A stretch of 64,000 bases of DNA from assembly GCF_000402035.1 (NCBI RefSeq), contig NC_021288.1:124001-188000 (forward strand), written 5' to 3'. Below the pieces are notes generated by a model. It was given only the letters and a program-made list of their open reading frames with translations. It did no database searches and was not told the origin of the DNA. Position numbers and translations under genes: made by a program. This DNA comes from Caballeronia insecticola (GTDB taxonomy: Bacteria; Pseudomonadota; Gammaproteobacteria; Burkholderiales; Burkholderiaceae). Shown in pieces: positions 59,818-64,000 of the stretch; position 1 is the stretch's first letter, and each line of letters opens with the position of its first letter.

Positions 59818-59833
59818 GCATACCTGTTATGCA
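59818..59833. repeat. Copy 1 of promoter motif GCATA-CCTGT-TATGC(A)
   Basis: A perfect GCATA-N5-TATGC dyad (59818-59832) upstream of the SDR gene. The 14-base core ATACCTGTTATGCA occurs again, exactly, at 61317-61330 in front of the MFS gene. Two identical long matches in the two promoter gaps of one gene cluster suggest one shared regulator. Confidence 0.65.
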
Positions 59834-59853
59834 AACGGCGCGAACGTCTACGC

Positions 59854-61248
59854 TCATGCGGGTGAATCGGTGAGCGCATCGCGGTGCATCGTGTCTTCGG
59901 TTTTGGCTCGCGCGGCTTCGCCCCGCACGAACGTCGCGGCGGGCAGAGACAGAATCAGCACACCGGTACACAGCAACACGAATCCCAGCGCATAGGTGCC
60001 GTTGGTGATGCTGCCGGTCATTTGCTTGACGATGCTCGTGATCCACGAGCCCGCGATGCCGGACAGACTGCCGAAGGAGTTGATCATCGCGAAGCCGGCG
60101 GCGGCCGCCGTGCCCGACAGCAAGCTGCCCGGGTAAGTCCAGACGATCGGCGTGAGCCCGAGCACACCCGATGCCGCGATACACAGGCAAACGATAGCCA
60201 CAGGCACGTTGTGCGCGAAGACCGCGCTCAGGATCAGCCCCGCGCCGCCCGCGAACGCGGGAATCGCGGCGTGCCAGCGGCGCTCGCCGGTCTTGCTCGA
60301 ATGCCACGCATTGAAGAGCATGGTCGCCGCGGCGAAGACGAACGGAATGGCCGTGAGCACGCCGATATGGAACGTGTCCTTCACGCCCGATTCGCGCACG
60401 ATCGACGGCAGCCAGAACGACAGGCCATACCAGCCGGTCGCATACGTGAAGATGATGCCCGCGCAAATCCACACGCGATAGTCGCGCAGCGCCGCGCCGA
60501 AGTGATACTCCTTGTGCGCGTTCTCGCTGACGACGTTCTTTTCGAGCAGACGCTTCTCCGCATCGGTGAGCCAGCGCGCATGCCCGATCTTGTCGGCGAG
60601 ACCGAAGTAGACGAGAAACGCGAGCGCCATCGCCGGAATGCCTTCGATCATGAGCATCCATTGCCAGCCGCTATAGCCGAGCCAGCCGTGCGATTGCTGC
60701 ATCAGCCAGCCCGAGAGCGGTCCGCCGAAGATGAGACTCGTCGGCAACGCGAGCAGCAGGCCGAACGTCACCTTGGTCTGACGATCGGAAGGAAACCAGT
60801 AATTGATGTAGAGCAGCATGCCGGGATAGAAGCCCGCTTCGCAACATCCGAGCAAGAGCCGCAGGATATAGAACATCGTCGCGTTCCCGACGCCGAACAG
60901 CCGCGCGAGTTCGGCCGTGAACATCGTGCCGGCCGAGATGAGTCCCCACGTGAGCATGATGCGCGCGATCCAGCGCCGCGCGCCGACACGATGCAGCACG
61001 ATGTTGCTCGGAATTTCGAGCGCGATATAGCCGACGAAAAACATGCTTGCGCCGAGCGCGAACGCCGAATCGCCGATATGCAGATCGCCCAGCATCTGCA
61101 ACTTCGCAAAGCCGATGTTCACGCGATCCAGAAACGAAAAGAGATGACACAGGAACAGGATCGGCGCGATGCGCCATAACAGCTTCCGGTAAAGCGCTTC
61201 TTCATTGACGGGTTGCGCTGCGCCGCCGCGGCTCGCGTCGATACTCAT
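59854..61248 (-). CDS. MFS transporter, anion:cation symporter (ACS) type
   Basis: A 464-residue carrier with 12 helices. Marks of the ACS family: FLCHLFSFLDRVNIGFAKLQ, SAFALGASMFFVGYIALEIP, SNIVLHRVGARRWIARIMLT, and YPGMLLYINYWFPSDRQTKV. Members take up organic anions such as tartrate, phthalate, hydroxyphenylacetate or glucarate. Placement among CoA-ester and hydroxy-acid enzymes fits uptake of an organic acid feeding them. It is divergent from the CoA-lyase operon, and the shared motif lies 69 bases upstream. Confidence 0.92.
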   Translation of the reverse strand: MSIDASRGGAAQPVNEEALYRKLLWRIAPILFLCHLFSFLDRVNIGFAKLQMLGDLHIGDSAFALGASMFFVGYIALEIPSNIVLHRVGARRWIARIMLTWGLISAGTMFTAELARLFGVGNATMFYILRLLLGCCEAGFYPGMLLYINYWFPSDRQTKVTFGLLLALPTSLIFGGPLSGWLMQQSHGWLGYSGWQWMLMIEGIPAMALAFLVYFGLADKIGHARWLTDAEKRLLEKNVVSENAHKEYHFGAALRDYRVWICAGIIFTYATGWYGLSFWLPSIVRESGVKDTFHIGVLTAIPFVFAAATMLFNAWHSSKTGERRWHAAIPAFAGGAGLILSAVFAHNVPVAIVCLCIAASGVLGLTPIVWTYPGSLLSGTAAAAGFAMINSFGSLSGIAGSWITSIVKQMTGSITNGTYALGFVLLCTGVLILSLPAATFVRGEAARAKTEDTMHRDALTDSPA

Positions 61249-61314
61249 GGGTGTCTCCTCCGAGTGATGTCGGTTGTATCGGAGAAGCGTATTGAGTGCG
61301 CGCGGCGGGCGCTT

Positions 61315-61330
61315 GAATACCTGTTATGCA
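61315..61330. repeat. Copy 2 of promoter motif (G)AATA-CCTGT-TATGCA
   Basis: The 14-base core ATACCTGTTATGCA at 61317-61330 matches copy 1 exactly; the dyad here has one mismatch in the left arm (GAATA for GCATA). It lies in the 271-base gap between the divergent MFS and CoA-lyase genes, so it could control both transcription directions. The rest of the gap holds no gene that I can support. Confidence 0.65.
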
Positions 61331-61519
61331 GAGTCCGCATATCGATGCGCGGGCGGCACGTGCACAAAAAATTCGGCGCGTTTACCCCTATCGTCCGACT
61401 GTCGACAGTTTGACAGAATGAATTAAAGACTCACCGGCAATGCTCCGGCGGGCTTCTTCAGGAGACGATCGAATGCCACTTTGCGAGCGATTTCTTGCCA
61501 CGCCAGGTCGGAGGCCGCG

Positions 61520-62380
61520 ATGACGCGCGCGCCGTTCCGCCGCTCGATGCTGATCACGCCCGCGCATCGGCCCGAACGCATGGCGGGGGCGATGAAGCTC
61601 GCCGTCGATTCCTTCGTCTTCGATCTGGAAGACGGCGTGCCGCCCGCGCGCCGCGATGAAGCGCGCGCCCATCTCGCGCAGCTCATGCCGTCGCTCGATT
61701 TCGGCGGACGCGAGCGCGTCGTGCGCATCAACGCGGTCGGCACGGCGGATTGCGAGCGCGATCTCGGCGCCATTCCGCTCGCGTCCTGCGACGCGCTGCT
61801 CGTGCCGAAAGTCGAATCGGCGGAGCAACTGCGCTGGCTCGACGAAGCGCTTGCCGCGGCGCCCGCGCTCAAGCTCATCGTCACGCTGGAGACGCCGCGC
61901 GGCGTGCTGAATGCGCTCGCCATCGGCGATGCTTCAGCGCGCGTTGGCGCGTTCTTCTTCGGCTCCGGCGACTACACGATGCAAACCGGCGCCGAGATCA
62001 CGCCGACCGCCTTGCTGTGGGCGCGTTCGACGATCGTCGCGGCGGCGGGCGCCGTCGGCTGCGACGCCATCGACGCGCCGTATCTGCACGGTCTGCGCGA
62101 TCCGCACGGCACGCACGAAGACGCGTTGCGCGCGAAAGAACTCGGCTTCACCGGCAAGGTCGTGTTTCATCCCGCGCAGGTCGATGCGGTCAATCGCGCG
62201 TTCACGCCGACCGATACGCAGACCGCGCGGGCGCAACGCATCGTCGATGCGTTCGAGGCGGTGAAGGCGAGCGGCGAGGGCACGGCGATCGTCGACGGTG
62301 AATTCGTCGCGATCGATCTCGTTCCGCGCATGCAGCGCGTGCTCGATCTGGCGGCTTACGCAAAAGGGAGAACGTCATGA
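61520..62380 (+). CDS. HpcH/HpaI aldolase/citrate lyase-family CoA ester lyase
   Basis: I chose the ATG at 61520 (GGAGG site); 286 residues. CitE-like lyase: SMLITPAHRPERMAGAMKLA, DSFVFDLEDGVPPARRDEAR, RVVRINAVGTADCERDL, LLVPKVESAEQLRWLDEALA, IVTLETPRGVLNALAI and FFGSGDYTMQTGAEITPTAL. The metal-binding acidic residues in DLEDGV, VES and the Glu of LETPRG are kept. Such enzymes cleave malyl-, methylmalyl- or citramalyl-CoA. It overlaps the next MFS gene by 4 bases. Confidence 0.9.
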   Translation: MTRAPFRRSMLITPAHRPERMAGAMKLAVDSFVFDLEDGVPPARRDEARAHLAQLMPSLDFGGRERVVRINAVGTADCERDLGAIPLASCDALLVPKVESAEQLRWLDEALAAAPALKLIVTLETPRGVLNALAIGDASARVGAFFFGSGDYTMQTGAEITPTALLWARSTIVAAAGAVGCDAIDAPYLHGLRDPHGTHEDALRAKELGFTGKVVFHPAQVDAVNRAFTPTDTQTARAQRIVDAFEAVKASGEGTAIVDGEFVAIDLVPRMQRVLDLAAYAKGRTS

Positions 62381-63804
62381 AGCAGGCAACGCTGTCATCG
62401 TTCGACGACGCGGACGTGCGCGCAGTGGCCGAAGCGCGGAGTTCGGCGCTGAACATCGCCGGGCGGCTCGAACGGCTGCCGCTCACGCGCTTCCACTGGG
62501 TGCTGTTCGCGATTTTGGGCGTCGCGATGTTCTTCGACGGCTACGATCTCACCGTGACCGGCTTCGTGATTCCGGCGCTGCACAAGCACGGCTGGCTCAC
62601 GCCCGCGACCACGGCGACGTTCATCTCGGTGCCGTTGGTCGCAGCCGCGTTCGGCTCCATCGCGGCAGGCCTGCTCGGCGATCGGATCGGACGGCGCCGG
62701 CTCTTTCAGGCGACGGTGCTCGCCTACAGTCTGTCGAGCGTCGGCTGCGGACTCGCGACGAGCTACGGCATGCTGCTCACGTTCCGCACGATCAACCTCT
62801 TCGCGATCGGCACGGTCACCGTGACGGGCTACGCGTATCTCAACGAGTTCACGCCGAAGCGCTATCGCGGGCGCTTTCAATCCGCGGTCGCGCTGCTGCT
62901 CAACGGCGGCCTGCCGTTCGGTGCGTTGATGGCGCGGCTCATCGTGCCGAACACGGATGTCGAAGTCGGCTGGCGCATTCTGTTTCTGCTTTCGGTCATT
63001 CCCGCGTTGCTCGTGTTCGCGAACAAGCGCCTCATGCCCGAATCGCCGCGCTGGCTTGCATCGGTCGGGCGCGACGAAGAAGCTGCGCGCGTGCTCGACT
63101 CGATCGAAGCGACCATCGTCCGTCAGGGCCGGCCATTGCCCGATGCGGAACACACACGCGAACCGGCGCGCCATCTCGGCTGGGACGCGCTGTTCTCGCC
63201 CGTCGTGCGCGGCCGTTTCGCGCTCGCCATCGTGTTCAACATCTGCCATCTGACGGGACTCTTCGTGCTGATCAGCTGGCTGCCGACGCTCTTCGTCTCG
63301 CGCGGCCTCACGCTCGGCAACACCTTCACGTTCGCCGCCGTCAGTTTCATGGGCGGCTTTCTCGGGCCGTTGCTCGGCATCGTGCTCGCGGACCGCATCG
63401 AGCGGCGCTGGGCGCTCGTCGTGGCTGCGCTGATCGCGGCGGGCGCGGGCGTCGCGTATGCAGGGCAGACCACGCCGCTCGGTTTGATGGCCACGGGCCT
63501 GATTCTCGTCACGGCGATTTTCTTCATCTCGTCGGTCGGCTTCGCGACGTATATCCCCGAAATCCTGCCGACCGGCGTGCGCTTGCGCGGGCTCGGCACG
63601 GCCGCGCTGATCGGGCGGCTCGCGTCCGCCGTGACGCCGTTCGCCGTCGCCGCCGCGCTGCTCACGCTGAAGAACCCGCTCTACGTCGTGTCGTCGGTGG
63701 GTGTCGCGTATGTCGTCATGGCGCTGCTGCTCGCCGCGCTCGGTCCGAACGTGCGTGGCAGGACGCTCGAAAGTCTCGAATCCGGACTCGGATCAAAACC
63801 CTGA
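62377..63804 (+). CDS. MFS transporter (AAHS/sugar-porter-like, organic acid)
   Basis: A 475-residue carrier with 12 helices. AMFFDGYDLTVTGFVIPALH is the typical first helix of aromatic acid:proton symporters and related carriers, GLLGDRIGRRRLFQATVLAY is the loop 2-3 motif, and RFQSAVALLLNGGLPFGALM and KRLMPESPRWLASVGRDEEA follow. It overlaps the upstream lyase by 4 bases (ATGA) and is 11 bases before a second lyase gene, so it is an operon member that probably imports the acid substrate. Confidence 0.92.
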   Translation: MKQATLSSFDDADVRAVAEARSSALNIAGRLERLPLTRFHWVLFAILGVAMFFDGYDLTVTGFVIPALHKHGWLTPATTATFISVPLVAAAFGSIAAGLLGDRIGRRRLFQATVLAYSLSSVGCGLATSYGMLLTFRTINLFAIGTVTVTGYAYLNEFTPKRYRGRFQSAVALLLNGGLPFGALMARLIVPNTDVEVGWRILFLLSVIPALLVFANKRLMPESPRWLASVGRDEEAARVLDSIEATIVRQGRPLPDAEHTREPARHLGWDALFSPVVRGRFALAIVFNICHLTGLFVLISWLPTLFVSRGLTLGNTFTFAAVSFMGGFLGPLLGIVLADRIERRWALVVAALIAAGAGVAYAGQTTPLGLMATGLILVTAIFFISSVGFATYIPEILPTGVRLRGLGTAALIGRLASAVTPFAVAAALLTLKNPLYVVSSVGVAYVVMALLLAALGPNVRGRTLESLESGLGSKP

Positions 63805-63815
63805 AGGAGCTGTCG

Positions 63816-64000
63816 ATGGCGTTGTCCCGCACATTTCTGTTCGTTCCCGGCAATCACGCGCGGCGCGTCGAAAAGGCGCTCACCGCCAATGTCGATGCGG
63901 CCATCCTCGATCTCGAAGACGCCGTCGCCGCGAGCGAAAAGGTCGCGGCGCGCGCGCAGGTCGTCGAGGCGCTGCAACGTTCGCATCGCGCGCGTGCTCA
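63816..64000 (+). CDS. Second HpcH/HpaI-family CoA ester lyase (5' part only)
   Basis: Starts at ATG 63816 with a GAAGGAG site and runs 61 codons open to the window edge. The start MALSRTFLFVPGNHARRVEK and AAILDLEDAVAASEK matches the CitE/HpcH N-terminus. It is a different sequence from the lyase at 61520, so the cluster carries two such genes. The rest lies beyond the window. Confidence 0.85.
   Translation, partial: MALSRTFLFVPGNHARRVEKALTANVDAAILDLEDAVAASEKVAARAQVVEALQRSHRARA

Noticed and set aside
1..64000. CRISPR arrays, rRNA, tRNA, insertion sequences or prophage
   Set aside because: I saw no regularly spaced direct repeats, no transposase or integrase motifs, and no tRNA- or rRNA-like sequence while reading; short ncRNAs cannot be excluded by eye.

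Overview
The window is GC-rich (apart from promoter regions), densely packed DNA from a beta-proteobacterium, most likely Burkholderiaceae (Paraburkholderia, Caballeronia or Burkholderia). The basis is protein similarity as I recognise it: SdhCDAB of the Burkholderia type, a YghU glutathione transferase, many LysR, TetR and SDR genes, a ProQ-like protein with an Ala/Lys/Pro linker, and a C-terminal DUF4148-like motif. I see no rRNA, tRNA, CRISPR array, insertion sequence or prophage. The window reads as chromosomal accessory/metabolic DNA, possibly from a secondary replicon. The first and last genes are cut by the window edges.

Layout. 1-5 kb: a GNAT, two SDR/NmrA oxidoreductases, a TetR regulator with a clear operator, a ProQ/FinO protein and a LysR-SDR divergent pair. 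6-12 kb: metallo-beta-lactamase-fold hydrolase, MFS carrier, aspartoacylase-like deacylase, LysR and YghU on the minus strand, then a TetR and a VOC protein. 12.7-17.7 kb: a tripartite MFS multidrug pump (HlyD adaptor, DHA2 permease, outer-membrane factor) divergent from a TetR gene, with two tandem near-identical palindromic operators between them. 17.7-24.5 kb: a stress block with a cysteine-less DksA/TraR-like protein, a ClpG/ClpK-like AAA+ disaggregase, an encapsulin shell, its DyP peroxidase cargo carrying a visible targeting peptide, and a DUF4142 exported protein. 25-32 kb: cold-shock protein, Lrp plus amino acid permease, SYLF lipoprotein, RlpA-like protein, a LuxR-type regulator without luxI, an orphan OmpR-type response regulator and a methyltransferase.

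32-40 kb: TonB receptor, sulfonate-type binding protein and TauD dioxygenase in a row (no ABC permease or ATPase nearby), an alanine/glycine symporter, a Tat-exported beta-carbonic anhydrase and a LysR gene divergent from sdhCDAB. 40.5-43.8 kb: sdhCDAB ending in a strong terminator, without sdhE or gltA. 44-48.5 kb: DUF2252 protein, a membrane-anchored protein, a ferritin-like Tat protein, and a TetR-DinB divergent pair around a perfect palindrome. 48.4-58 kb: a complete peptide-type ABC importer with a GntR gene, divergent from isochorismatase-family hydrolase, glutaredoxin-DinB fusion and amidase, which looks like uptake plus amide catabolism. 58-64 kb: 3-hydroxyacyl-CoA dehydrogenase, SDR, two MFS carriers and two HpcH/HpaI-type CoA lyases; a 14-bp sequence repeated exactly in two promoter regions suggests shared control.

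The best candidate for a special system is the encapsulin-DyP nanocompartment next to a ClpG-like disaggregase. Next are the glutaredoxin-DinB fusion cluster and the repeated operator in the CoA-lyase cluster. All family names rest on reading motifs by eye; no database search was run.
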